DNA of 64,000 nt from UBA721 sp002705165 (GCA_045565995.1 JBJLEF010000001.1:1364001-1428000), one strand, 5' to 3'; positions 33,838-43,564 are shown, counted from the stretch's first letter. Made by a program: numbers and translations. The notes: a model not told the origin generated them from the letters alone.

Positions 33838-35118
33838 TCAGAGATAGCTGAGGATATCGACTGTGCGGCGAGTTGCGCCCTGTTGATTAGCTACGAGTTC
33901 AGCAGCTGTTTGACCCATTGCTGCCGCAGCCTCGGGCGACTCAATACACCAGCGTACAAACTCGGAGAATTGCTCATCTGAGTGTATAACCCTGGCAGCT
34001 TTGTGATGCAGAATCAATTCAACAATATCTTTGAAGTTCCATGTGTTAGGACCAAAGCTAACGGCTGCGCCATACGCGGCGGGCTCGATCATGTTCTGAC
34101 CACCACGGGAGCCCAAACTGCCACCCACAAACGCAATATCAGTGAGGCCCCACCAGGCTCCCAGTTCACCTATGACATCGATCAATAGTAAACGGGTATT
34201 AGTGTGGTCGCCTGAGGTCATCTGGGAACGACGAATGAAGGGGATTTCAATTTGCCGACACATCTGAGCTACCTGATCAAATCGTTCAGGGTGGCGTGGA
34301 ACGAGGATCAATTTCAATGAAGGAAATTCATCCATATGGGCTTTAAAGTATTTAAGACACAGTTCTTCCTCTTCGACTTGTGATGACCCAACCAGTAAGA
34401 CGGTATCGTCATCTGAGATACCGGCTAGTTGTTTCAATTCGCGTGTCTTCGGGTTCTTGCGATTTGTTTCGGCCCCATCGAATTTAATACTGCCAGTGAC
34501 CGTCATTTGCTCCTCTTTGACGCCGAGCGAAAGAAAACGATCCGCGTATTGCTTATTTTGGACAGCGAGATGTTTGAGTTTTCGTAGTGTTGGCTTAAGC
34601 AGTAACCCAAGGCGTTTGTAGCCTTTAGTACTGTTTTCACTTAAGCGTCCATTAATAATAGTGACGGGACAATGTTTGGAAGCATAGTGAATGAGATTGG
34701 GCCATAGTTCCAACTCGACGAGAACGAATAGATCGGGCTGTATTCGTCGTAATGCGGTTTTCACAGCCCAGCTGAAATCTAGCGGGCAATAGAAGACGGT
34801 ACGCGGAGAATATTTTTGTCGAGCCAATTCATATCCGGTTTTGGTCGTCGTGCTAATCACACATTCCCAGTCCGGATATCGTTGCTCGAGTTCCTGAAGT
34901 ACAGGTTGCAGCAGATTGACTTCTCCAACGCTCACGGCGTGCATCCAGAGGCGTCGTTTTGAGGAATCCACCCCCGAAGCGGGCAATCGTGGAACGAGAC
35001 CTAAGAGTTTTTCGGATAACCCTTGTCGGTATTTTCCTTTAGTAATCGCGTTGATAACTAACCACGGTGAAAGCAGTATTAGCAAAAGTAGGTAGACGAG
35101 ATTTCGTACGTGAGGCAT
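33838..35118 (-). CDS. waaA: 3-deoxy-D-manno-octulosonic acid (Kdo) transferase
   Basis: WaaA/KdtA (426 residues) is a GT-B enzyme that adds Kdo to the lipid A precursor at the inner face of the inner membrane. A membrane anchor lies at residues 6-24 (NLVYLLLLILLSPWLVINAI). The acceptor-site motif MHAVSVGEVN is at about 60-69, followed by CVISTTTKTGYELA, FYCPLDFSWAV, LVELELWPN and, in the C-terminal domain, VLLVGSSQVEEEE, LILVPRHPERF and the GGSLGSRGGQNMIEPAAYG motif. Together with lpxB at 9.2 kb it supports a Kdo-lipid A outer membrane. It follows secA with a gap of about 80 bases on the same strand. Whether it adds one or two Kdo units cannot be seen. Confidence 0.95.
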   Translation of the reverse strand: MPHVRNLVYLLLLILLSPWLVINAITKGKYRQGLSEKLLGLVPRLPASGVDSSKRRLWMHAVSVGEVNLLQPVLQELEQRYPDWECVISTTTKTGYELARQKYSPRTVFYCPLDFSWAVKTALRRIQPDLFVLVELELWPNLIHYASKHCPVTIINGRLSENSTKGYKRLGLLLKPTLRKLKHLAVQNKQYADRFLSLGVKEEQMTVTGSIKFDGAETNRKNPKTRELKQLAGISDDDTVLLVGSSQVEEEELCLKYFKAHMDEFPSLKLILVPRHPERFDQVAQMCRQIEIPFIRRSQMTSGDHTNTRLLLIDVIGELGAWWGLTDIAFVGGSLGSRGGQNMIEPAAYGAAVSFGPNTWNFKDIVELILHHKAARVIHSDEQFSEFVRWCIESPEAAAAMGQTAAELVANQQGATRRTVDILSYL

Positions 35119-35197
35119 CAGTTATTTGCTTTCACCTTAAGCCTTTAGGGGGCTTACTTACAGCTGTTCATCGAACCTATGGCCGGCAGGCACAAAG

Positions 35198-38100
35198 CTA
35201 TTTTCCGAGGCAGCAGCGTTTGTACTTTTTGCCGCTTCCACAAGGACAGGGATCGTTACGCCCCACTTTAGGTGCAGCATTTCGCACGGTCTTCGTTTGA
35301 GCTGATCGAGGTTGGGAAGGGTCGTCGCCATTTTCCTGCATGCGTATCGCGTCACTGGATGATACGGCATCGGCATGTGTTGCGGAGGTCTCAACCCAGG
35401 TTGAGCCAACAAACTGCTCGTTGAGTTGTTCCATACGGAAAATAAGGTCAGTGACCTGTTCACCGATCGAGAACCACATGGTCTCGTAGAGTTTCATCCC
35501 TTCACGTTTGTATTCGACCTTCGGGTCTTTCTGAGCATATCCACTAAGCCCAACAGAGCTGCGAAGACGGTCCATCGTTAACAGGTGCTCTTTCCAGGAG
35601 GAATCGACGATCTGTAGTAGTAATGAACGTTCCATGCGTCGTATTTCAGCATGATGCTTATCTTCTACGGCCGATGACAGGCGACGACTTAATTCCGAGC
35701 GATTGCAATTCCCGATGGTTTCGACATTGAGTTCTGTGTCGGCATTATCCCGTAGCCAAAGAGAAATCGAAGCAATCTCACCTTCGCTGGAAATTCGATT
35801 AAGTCGAGTGTTCTCTGTTTGTCCTGCGAACAGTTCGGCTGTTTTATCCTTAGCCCATTGCCGATGTGCTTCCGAACGTTTTTGACTGGCCAGGCTTAAA
35901 TCAACGAGCGTCTCCTGAAGCTCGGAGCGTTGCATGTGGCGTATGCTCTCGATGGAAATCTCAGCATTGAAGCGCTGAGATGCCCAATCGATTAGTCCTT
36001 CGCGGTCCAGTTGTTTCTCAGCACCGCCCCCGTATCGATAGATACCAGCCATGACAGGGTATTCGGCTTCCCGATGTTGATACATGTCCATGGCACGATG
36101 ATGAATGGACTGAAGAAGCTCGTCGTTGTTTTGGTCCTTGAGTTCGTCCTCTTCCAGTTCGAAACCAAATTTATTACGGATCCAGGTTGCCAGAGAGCTG
36201 CGGCCAAATCGTTCATCAAGGAAGATCGCGCCGTCACTTAGATCGACTTTTTCGATATGGGCGTAAGCCAAGTCTGAAAGTTCATCTTCGATATCATCCA
36301 GCTCAAAGGTCTGCAGGTCACGTGGACGCAGCGAGGTATTCCAGTTTGAATTCATGAATTTGGCTAAGGCCTGCCAATTCCATTCTGATTCTTCGAAATC
36401 ACGCGGCAAATTCTCATCCACGGCATCGCGGATACGTCGTACGGCTGATTTGAAAGCAAAACTACGGCTTTCATCATCAGCTTGTTTAATGTCCATTCCT
36501 TTGAACGCACGGCTTTCCTCCTGCATGTTGAATTGAGAGTTCACCCAGGTTGTAAATGAATCAATCCCGTAGTTAGGGTCCAGGAAGACATTGACGTAGT
36601 ACTCGATTTGCTCTTCGAGACAGTCCGTTACTTTCGTCGATACATTTTCGCCATCGAGGATTTCCTGGCGGAATTCGTAAAGGCGTTTGCGTTGAGTATC
36701 CATCACCTCGTCATACTCGAGAAGATTTTTACGGATCTCAAAGTTTCGCTCTTCAACTTTCTTTTGAGCAGCTTCTATACGTCGTGTGACCATTTTGCTG
36801 TTAATACTGTCTTCCGGATTCATACCGAATTTGGACAGGATTGCCTTTAAATTCCCTCCACCAAAAATACGCATCAGATCGTCATCAAGCGAGAGGAAGA
36901 ACTTACTACTGCCAGGATCACCTTGTCGACCACAACGCCCGCGAAGCTGAAGGTCGATACGACGAGCATCATGCCGTTCGGTACCAATCACATGGAGTCC
37001 ACCGAGTTCTTTCAGGTCTTCTCCTTCGTCGGCCATTGAGTATTGATCATCGATTTCCCGCACGAGGTCGTCCCAGATATTCGGCGGGACTTCCAGACGG
37101 GTAGGATACTCATTTTGGAGCCGTGACCAGGCAAGTGTGTCCGGGTTACCACCCAGAACGATATCAGTACCACGCCCGGCCATATTGGTGGCAATGGTGA
37201 CGGCGCCACGACGTCCGGCTTGGGCAATGATCTCCGCTTCGCGTCCATGGTTCTTCGCATTTAGAATTTCATGGTCGATACCACGTTTGCGCAGGAAATC
37301 AGAAATGGCCTCACTCTTTTCAATGGAGACGGTACCAATCAGCACCGGACGTCCGGCGTAATAAATACGGGCAACATCTTCGCGGTCAAAGGTTTCCTGT
37401 TTCCGGCTTTCAGGTGGTAGCAGAACAACGGAATTCTCATTGTCTGATTCGACGGTTCCGTAGTACTGGTCACCATTGTGGAGTTCAATCGTATCGTACT
37501 TATTTAACGCTTCGACTTCATCTGCCACGGCTTTAAATTTGTGTTTCTCTTCCAGATAGATGACATCATTATCTTCGATGCGTTGTAAGGGGCGATTGGT
37601 TGGAATCGCAACTACATTCATCTTGTAGATGTCCCAGAATTCTTTGGCCTCTGTTAAGGCTGTACCCGTCATCCCTGAAATCTTGGAGTATAGTTTGAAG
37701 TAGTTCTGCAGGGTGATTGTCGCAAGCGTTTGCGTCTCTTCTTTAATTTTGACGTTCTCTTTCGCTTCGACAGCCTGGTGTAAGCCATCAGACCATTGCC
37801 GACCATCCATCAGACGGCCAGTAAATTGGTCAACGATAATAATTCGTCCTTCACGAACAACATAGTTCACGTCTTTTTTGTACAGATAGTGAGCTTTTAA
37901 TGCATTGTCGATCAGGTGAGGCCATTCCATATTTCCGGCCGTGTAGAAACTTTCAACCCCGGCAAGTTTTTCGGCCGCCCGGATACCATCATCGGTTAGG
38001 TTGACACTATGATCTTTTTCATTGACGACGAAGTGTGTTTCTTTCTTCAACTGGCGGGCCAGTTTTTCCACTTCTTCATATTTTTTCAGATTGTCATGGG

Positions 38101-38872
38101 CGGGACCTGAAATAATCAACGGCGTTCTGGCTTCGTCAATTAGGATATTGTCGACTTCGTCGATGATTGCGAACGTAAGTTTTCCCTGACATTGTTGTTG
38201 ATGCTTAGGGAAGCGACTATCATTCTGAGCTGCCGGACGCATATTGTCTCGCAGATAGTCAAAACCAAATTCGTTATTGGTTCCGTACGTGATATCACAC
38301 GAATAGGCATGCTGACGATCACTGGCTTTCATGTCACTTTGAATACAGCCAACGGTAAGCTTCAGTCCTAAAAAAACCGGAGCCATCCACTCCATGTCAC
38401 GACGCGCAAGGTAGTCGTTGACTGTGATGACATGGACGCCATCGCCACTGAGAGAATTGAGATAGGCTGGTAATGTGGCAACCAGCGTTTTACCTTCCCC
38501 CGTAACCATCTCAGCAATCTTGCCTTCATGAAGCACCATGCCGCCGATAAGCTGAACATCATAGTGACGCATAGCCAGCCAGCGTCGACCGGCTTCACGC
38601 ACAACCGCAAAGGCTTCCTTAAGTAAATCATCGAGAGTCTGACCGGCTTTGATTCGCTCACGGAACAGTTCCGTTTGGCGACCAAGTTCTTCATCAGACA
38701 TGCTTTGGTACTGAGATTCCAAAGCATTGATTTCTTCAACGGCATTTTGATAGTTATCAACCTGACGTTTATTTGACGAACCAAACATCGACGTCACGGT
38801 CGTGTCAAATGTATTGACCAAACCATTGAAAAAGGCCGAGATCAGCTCCCAGATTCTTGCAAATATGTCCAT
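35198..38872 (-). CDS. secA: Preprotein translocase ATPase SecA, enlarged form
   Basis: SecA drives protein export through SecYEG. From the ATG at 38872 (GGAG five bases upstream; the frame is open to 38917) it is 1224 residues, against 830-900 in most bacteria. The DEAD-type motor is intact: Walker A GEGKT at 125-129, IIDEVDNILIDEART, TGTALTEAKEF, and TNMAGRGTDI with QLRGRCGRQGD. The C-terminus has the zinc-binding RNDPCPCGSGKKYKRCC. Two enlargements stand out. Residues about 456-503, in the second nucleotide-binding domain, hold a 48-residue beta-rich insert (TIELHNGDQYYGTVESDN). Residues about 770-1075, in the helical scaffold, contain four or five divergent repeats of a W...F...EL...L pattern. 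No secB or other sec gene is nearby. Confidence 0.96.
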   Translation of the reverse strand: MDIFARIWELISAFFNGLVNTFDTTVTSMFGSSNKRQVDNYQNAVEEINALESQYQSMSDEELGRQTELFRERIKAGQTLDDLLKEAFAVVREAGRRWLAMRHYDVQLIGGMVLHEGKIAEMVTGEGKTLVATLPAYLNSLSGDGVHVITVNDYLARRDMEWMAPVFLGLKLTVGCIQSDMKASDRQHAYSCDITYGTNNEFGFDYLRDNMRPAAQNDSRFPKHQQQCQGKLTFAIIDEVDNILIDEARTPLIISGPAHDNLKKYEEVEKLARQLKKETHFVVNEKDHSVNLTDDGIRAAEKLAGVESFYTAGNMEWPHLIDNALKAHYLYKKDVNYVVREGRIIIVDQFTGRLMDGRQWSDGLHQAVEAKENVKIKEETQTLATITLQNYFKLYSKISGMTGTALTEAKEFWDIYKMNVVAIPTNRPLQRIEDNDVIYLEEKHKFKAVADEVEALNKYDTIELHNGDQYYGTVESDNENSVVLLPPESRKQETFDREDVARIYYAGRPVLIGTVSIEKSEAISDFLRKRGIDHEILNAKNHGREAEIIAQAGRRGAVTIATNMAGRGTDIVLGGNPDTLAWSRLQNEYPTRLEVPPNIWDDLVREIDDQYSMADEGEDLKELGGLHVIGTERHDARRIDLQLRGRCGRQGDPGSSKFFLSLDDDLMRIFGGGNLKAILSKFGMNPEDSINSKMVTRRIEAAQKKVEERNFEIRKNLLEYDEVMDTQRKRLYEFRQEILDGENVSTKVTDCLEEQIEYYVNVFLDPNYGIDSFTTWVNSQFNMQEESRAFKGMDIKQADDESRSFAFKSAVRRIRDAVDENLPRDFEESEWNWQALAKFMNSNWNTSLRPRDLQTFELDDIEDELSDLAYAHIEKVDLSDGAIFLDERFGRSSLATWIRNKFGFELEEDELKDQNNDELLQSIHHRAMDMYQHREAEYPVMAGIYRYGGGAEKQLDREGLIDWASQRFNAEISIESIRHMQRSELQETLVDLSLASQKRSEAHRQWAKDKTAELFAGQTENTRLNRISSEGEIASISLWLRDNADTELNVETIGNCNRSELSRRLSSAVEDKHHAEIRRMERSLLLQIVDSSWKEHLLTMDRLRSSVGLSGYAQKDPKVEYKREGMKLYETMWFSIGEQVTDLIFRMEQLNEQFVGSTWVETSATHADAVSSSDAIRMQENGDDPSQPRSAQTKTVRNAAPKVGRNDPCPCGSGKKYKRCCLGK

Positions 38873-38918
38873 TGTCACTCCGATGCAAAGCAACCCAGCC
38901 TGTATGTTGTTAATCACC

Positions 38919-38932
38919 GCGTAAATTTACGC
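38919..38932. promoter_or_regulatory. Perfect 14-base palindrome upstream of secA
   Basis: GCGTAAATTTACGC reads the same on both strands and lies 47-60 bases before the secA start, where a promoter or operator would be expected. The rest of the divergent gap 38873-39191 (about 320 bases) shows only a weak hairpin (CCCAC at 39000-39004, GTGGG at 39016-39020) and no gene. A regulator of secA could bind here; no matching factor is known to me. Confidence 0.45.
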
Positions 38933-39191
38933 CGAAATGCCTAACAGGGCATAACTTCATGGTTACTTTGGATCTTGTATCTGTAGTTCCGTAAAGATTC
39001 CCACCACAAATAGAAGTGGGTTATTACAAAGCATAAGTGCTTATGTATATCTTAGGTATATATAGTTCCGTTGGTAGCTTATCCCCATATGAAAATGCGG
39101 TCAACGGAGGTTATTTTCAACTTCATACCACTCGATGTACAAGAGTTTATGACATCTGATAAATGGAGTGATCTTATCTTAGAGGAGTGTA

Positions 39192-40250
39192 GTGGCAGTT
39201 ATGGGAATTCAAAAACATCTAATCACCGTTATGTTGGTGATGTTATTACAGACAGCCAATGCTAGTTGTTTTGCGCAACCAATTCCCAAAACCGTTGACG
39301 ATATCAAGGGCAGTGAAAATAGTCATTTGTTTTTACTCCCATATTTTCTCGGTAATGGAGAGACTGGTATCTATTTTGCCTACAGTTACGATGGTTTGAA
39401 GTTTCAGTGGCTGTCAGATCGGGATTTGATCGTGCCGGCACCTAAGTGGGGAGACGAAAGTCTGACGCGTGATCCGTCGATTTTATATCACGACGGTACA
39501 TTCCATATGATTTGGACGACCAGTTGGAATTCCCGCTCCATCGGTTATACATCCTCGGAAGATTTACGGAGGTGGACGGAACCAAAACGAATTAATATTT
39601 GGCAGGACCGAAAGGATGTGAGAAACACGTGGGCTCCCGAACTTCACTGGAATCCGGAACAGAAAGAATTTCTTATCCTGTGGAGTTCTACGACGTTGGA
39701 AGAATTGAACGATGGCGATCATAGCGAGGACCAACATGGCTATGATCACCGTAGTTATTACAGTGGCACCAAAGATTTTAAAAAATTTACACCCCCCAGA
39801 CTGTTCTACAGTCCTCAGAATCCTGAATACAGCGTTATCGATCCGTTTATTGCCCATGATGATCGTGGTACGAAAACTAAGAAGGATGATCGGTGGGTCA
39901 TGGTCCTTAAGCATGAATTAGCAGCGGACAAAGGTGGAAAAAACCTTCGTTTAACATTTGCGAAGAAGATGCTGGGGCCCTACGAAACCAAATTAGGAAA
40001 GCCTATCGTCGGTGCTGGTACAGCCATCGTCAATCAAATGGGCGAAGGACCGACGTTGTTCCGACATCAAGGGCAGTGGCATTTGTACTGGGATGCCCCG
40101 GGAAGTGATTATTCATATTGTCTGGCAACCAGCGAAGATCTTGAGACATGGAAAAACCGTTCGCCAGAGTTAGATTTGCCGGTCGATCAAATGCGTCATG
40201 GGACCGTTTTGAAAGTGCCATTATCAGCGGTGCCAGGTATTAAACAGTAG
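39192..40250 (+). CDS. Secreted GH43-like five-bladed beta-propeller protein
   Basis: A 352-residue exported protein with a signal peptide of about 29 residues (cleavage near CFAQP). The mature part has the repeating pattern of a GH43/GH117-like propeller: LTRDPSILYHDGTFHMIWTT, IGYTSSEDLRRW, TWAPELHWNPEQKEFLILWS and, near the end, YSYCLATSEDLETWKN. In GH43 enzymes the RDPS Asp and a later Glu are catalytic; here RDPS and APELHW are compatible with that. The likely job is to cut a pentose or galactose-containing polysaccharide outside the cytoplasm, but the target is unknown. The start is GTG with AGAGGAGT six bases before; an ATG three codons later is possible. The secA gene diverges from it. 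Confidence 0.82.
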   Translation: MAVMGIQKHLITVMLVMLLQTANASCFAQPIPKTVDDIKGSENSHLFLLPYFLGNGETGIYFAYSYDGLKFQWLSDRDLIVPAPKWGDESLTRDPSILYHDGTFHMIWTTSWNSRSIGYTSSEDLRRWTEPKRINIWQDRKDVRNTWAPELHWNPEQKEFLILWSSTTLEELNDGDHSEDQHGYDHRSYYSGTKDFKKFTPPRLFYSPQNPEYSVIDPFIAHDDRGTKTKKDDRWVMVLKHELAADKGGKNLRLTFAKKMLGPYETKLGKPIVGAGTAIVNQMGEGPTLFRHQGQWHLYWDAPGSDYSYCLATSEDLETWKNRSPELDLPVDQMRHGTVLKVPLSAVPGIKQ

Positions 40251-40340
40251 GCAAAGGTGATTTCACTTGTTTCCCTTATAATGAGTGCTTAACATCTGTT
40301 ATTCATCTTATGATGTCACGCCGCTAGAAAGTATGCTCTG

Positions 40341-41147
40341 TTGACCAAGAAAGCTATCACCACCGACATCCGTGGAAAACTAATTCTGCTAGGAACAGGC
40401 ACCAGTGTTGGAGTGCCGTCGATTGGCTGTGGATGCTACGTTTGTACTAGTCCGAACCCGAAAAATAATCGTACTCGCTGTTCCGTGATTTTGGGATTAG
40501 AGCAGGGTAATCTTTTGATTGATACCGGGCCTGATCTTAGGCAACAGTTGCTCCGCGAGAAAATTGGATTGGTCCATGGGGTTCTTTATACCCATGAACA
40601 CGCAGATCACATTTTTGGAATGGACGACCTGCGATTGTTCCAGTTCTACTTAGGACATGCTGTGCCGGTGTATTGTGAACCCAATGTTGAGCAGCGGTTA
40701 CGCCAGTCATTTGACTACGCGTTCACAGACCGCAAACAGACACACCGAGGTTCGATCCCACAGATTTCTATGAATACGATTTCCACTGCACCGTTCGAAG
40801 TGCTAGGAACCAAAGTGATACCGATTCGCCTTTATCATGGCCCACGGTTTAAGGTGCTTGGTTTTCGGATTGGAAACATCGCTTATTGCACCGACACCAA
40901 CGAAATACCTGAACAGAGCTGGCCTTTGCTCGAGGGCCTGGATTGTCTGATCCTGGACGCCCTGCGTCGTAAGCCGCATGCAACTCACTTTGGCCTGGAC
41001 GAAGCGGTAGAAGTGGCTAAAAAGATCGGTGCAAAACGCACCGTATTTACACATATCTCACATGATCTTGAGCATGAGCAAACGAACAGAGCTTTGCCGG
41101 ATTCAATGGAGTTGGCTTATGACGGAATGCAGTTGGCGCTCCGTTAA
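40341..41147 (+). CDS. MBL-fold phosphodiesterase (PhnP-like)
   Basis: A 268-residue cytoplasmic metallo-beta-lactamase-fold protein of the PhnP/RNase Z-like branch. It has LILLGTGTSVGVPSIGCGC (15-32) with the CGCYVC cysteine cluster common to PhnP-like proteins, DTGPDLRQQL (61-70), the metal motif HEHADH (85-90) with GMDDLR, and CTDTNEIP and FTHISHD as later ligands. PhnP hydrolyses a cyclic phosphodiester in phosphonate breakdown, but related proteins occur without any phn genes, as here, so the natural substrate is open. The start is probably the TTG at 40341; no in-frame ATG lies before residue 114. It converges with the S41 protease gene, with stop codons 15 bases apart. Confidence 0.85.
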   Translation: MTKKAITTDIRGKLILLGTGTSVGVPSIGCGCYVCTSPNPKNNRTRCSVILGLEQGNLLIDTGPDLRQQLLREKIGLVHGVLYTHEHADHIFGMDDLRLFQFYLGHAVPVYCEPNVEQRLRQSFDYAFTDRKQTHRGSIPQISMNTISTAPFEVLGTKVIPIRLYHGPRFKVLGFRIGNIAYCTDTNEIPEQSWPLLEGLDCLILDALRRKPHATHFGLDEAVEVAKKIGAKRTVFTHISHDLEHEQTNRALPDSMELAYDGMQLALR

Positions 41148-41162
41148 TGTTCTTGCCAGGTT

Positions 41163-43199
41163 TTACTTCGATTGAGCCCGAATATATTCGCTGGTTATAT
41201 TTAGAACTTCCTGATTATAAAAGGTGTCAGGAAATACATCAGTGTCTCCGTTGGCACGCTTCTCCAGATTCTCCTGAGCTTCTTCCTGCGCGGAGTTCTC
41301 TTCTTTCTTTGCAAAGAAAACATCCTCCTTCAAGGAAACTCGTTTTGCTTCCTGCTGTTTTTTATACTCAGCAATCTGCTCTTTTAGTTTTTGGAAGTCT
41401 TTTGAGCCTTTGACTCGTTCCTGAGAAGCTTCTTTAAGGCTGGCGATTAGGTCTTTATCACGTGATAAAAGTTCTTCACTGACTTCATTTTCTACTTTGT
41501 CAAATGCGACAGGGTAATCTAAGTCTGACTCAGATACTTTCATATGATCGGTAATCGATGGTAGAACGATATCCGAGTACACGCCACGCTGTTGAGTACT
41601 GTCGCCGCCGGGACGATAGAATTGTTGCATCGTGATTTTCAATGCTCCAAGGTTTGGAGGATTGCTGATATTAAAGAAACGTGAACCCAGTTCGAGGAAG
41701 TTTTGCACGGTACCTTTGCCGTGAGTCGTTGAATCACCAACGACAATTCCTCGACCGTGATCGACAATAGCTCCCGCAAAAATCTCGCTGGCACTAGCAC
41801 TGAACTTACTGCACAGCACGACTAATGGACCATCATAGCTGGTGCCTTCCGTTCGGTCGTCGTATTGTTGTACACGCCCTGATGGGTCTTTAACCTGAAC
41901 AACAGTTCCCAGATCGATAAATAATCCAGTTAGGTCAATCGACTCCGTGAGGCTACCCCCGCCATTGGTTGAAAGATCCATGATCATGCCATCGATACCT
42001 TCTTCTTTGAATCCTTCGATGATACGACGGCAGTCGCGAGTGGTACTTCGAAAATCTTTTTCTCCACGACGAGCAGCATCCATATCCATATAGAAGGATG
42101 GCAGATTAATGACTCCAATGTGGAGAGTCTTTTTACTATCAGGGACTTTATACTCGATGATGTCTCCACGAGCTTCACTATCTTTTAACTCGATTTTGGC
42201 CCGTTTAATGGTTAATATTTTCGATTCGGTACTCTTTTCAGGGATAATTCCCAGACGTACCATTGAGCCAGGCTTACCGCGGATGCGCGAGACAACGTCA
42301 TTTAGTTTCATATCAATGACATCCTGCATTTCACCTTCGGTGTCCTGCCCGACACTGACGATCCGGTCACCTGTTTTTAGTTCGCCTTGCTTGTCGGCAG
42401 CACCGCCGGGAATGATCTTTGTAACCTTCGTGTAGCCATCCTCCAGCGTGAGTTGAGCTCCGATGCCATCAAGGTTCAAACGCATCTGGATAGCGAAGTT
42501 CTCAGAAGTCGTTGGTGACATATAGGTCGTATGGGGATCGTAGCTGGTAGTTACAGCGGTTAGAAAGATTTCCAACAACTCATCACTCTTGGTTTGTTGC
42601 ATTTGTTTGAGTTGGCTATTGTAACGACGATGCAATCTCTCACGTGCTTCCGCGCCTTCCGTTTTGTCCCCTTTAAGTACTAACAAGTTGTATTTGATAC
42701 GCTTGCGCCAACGGTCGGTAAGTTCGTCCTGGGATGTGGCAAACTTAAGATTATCCCAGTCCGTGCTGATGTATTCGTCGACAGTGAAATCATGTTCCTG
42801 ATCGATGAGTGTATGCACCACTTTGATGCTTGTTTCCATTCGTGACATGTATTGCAGGAACACATCGTGAGCGAATTGCAGGTCCCCTTTTTTTAGCATG
42901 TCGTCAAGTTCAAGCTTTTTCTCGTGAAACGATTTAATATCTTCTTCGAGAAAGTAAAGCTTCATTGGGTCCAGACGGTCAATAAAGGTTGACATGGCTC
43001 GTTGAGAAATTTCATCGTCCAGTTCGTGACGAGTTAGATGTTGGGAAGAGACGATTCCACGCACCATCAAAGCGATTTGTCGATTCTTTGTGCTTGGTTC
43101 GCCAATTTCCGCACCCATTAGGAATGGAATGCAAACACTGACTAGTAAAAGAATAGCAGCAGTACGCAGAATGTTTTTTCGTGTGGTAACCGTGGTCAT
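41163..43199 (-). CDS. S41 family carboxy-terminal processing protease (Prc/Tsp-like)
   Basis: A 678-residue exported serine protease with the Prc/Tsp layout. The N-terminal hydrophobic stretch (NILRTAAILLLVSVCIPFLM) is a signal peptide or anchor. A helical N-terminal domain (about residues 40-200) is followed by a PDZ domain (about 235-325, LDGIGAQLTLEDGYTKVTKI) and the S41 catalytic core with Ser in SKFSASASEIFAGAI and Lys in STTHGKGTVQ, then a basic, helical C-terminal DUF3340 domain. Tsp degrades tagged or misfolded periplasmic proteins and trims penicillin-binding proteins. The start at 43199 is chosen because it begins right before the signal; the frame is open to 43313. The upstream region has an inverted repeat at 43309-43332. 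Confidence 0.92.
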   Translation of the reverse strand: MTTVTTRKNILRTAAILLLVSVCIPFLMGAEIGEPSTKNRQIALMVRGIVSSQHLTRHELDDEISQRAMSTFIDRLDPMKLYFLEEDIKSFHEKKLELDDMLKKGDLQFAHDVFLQYMSRMETSIKVVHTLIDQEHDFTVDEYISTDWDNLKFATSQDELTDRWRKRIKYNLLVLKGDKTEGAEARERLHRRYNSQLKQMQQTKSDELLEIFLTAVTTSYDPHTTYMSPTTSENFAIQMRLNLDGIGAQLTLEDGYTKVTKIIPGGAADKQGELKTGDRIVSVGQDTEGEMQDVIDMKLNDVVSRIRGKPGSMVRLGIIPEKSTESKILTIKRAKIELKDSEARGDIIEYKVPDSKKTLHIGVINLPSFYMDMDAARRGEKDFRSTTRDCRRIIEGFKEEGIDGMIMDLSTNGGGSLTESIDLTGLFIDLGTVVQVKDPSGRVQQYDDRTEGTSYDGPLVVLCSKFSASASEIFAGAIVDHGRGIVVGDSTTHGKGTVQNFLELGSRFFNISNPPNLGALKITMQQFYRPGGDSTQQRGVYSDIVLPSITDHMKVSESDLDYPVAFDKVENEVSEELLSRDKDLIASLKEASQERVKGSKDFQKLKEQIAEYKKQQEAKRVSLKEDVFFAKKEENSAQEEAQENLEKRANGDTDVFPDTFYNQEVLNITSEYIRAQSK

Positions 43200-43564
43200 T
43201 GAATAATCCAGTAAAGGCTGATAATGAATACTTTGGTTAGTCGTAATAGCCTGTGAAAACTCGACTTCCGGTTTCCGCAGGTTGATAATTAAGGATAGAG
43301 TATGCCTAATCAACGAATGTTAATACGTTGATAGGTCTTAGACAAGTCGAATCGAACATCAGAAAACGATGGTTGAGTCTCATTGCGGATAAATCAGAGA
43401 GGTAAAACCTAGGGAACTTCTCTTCTTCGAGTTTAAACTCTTTCTTTCTTGTTGTGTTCCGTGGCTCCCCCAAACTTTCTAAGATTCTTCACAATAAACT
43501 TGTCATTTAGTCGTGGTTATGGGTTGCTGGCATCCCACAGAAATAAGAAGTGGGTCGTGTTTGG
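43200..43564. other. Intergenic region with an inverted repeat upstream of the S41 protease gene
   Basis: This gap of 365 bases separates two genes read in the same (minus) direction. It contains ATCAACG (43309-43315) and CGTTGAT (43326-43332), a perfect seven-base inverted repeat with a ten-base spacer, 110 bases before the protease start. I see no gene, tRNA or clear terminator in it. Confidence 0.4.
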
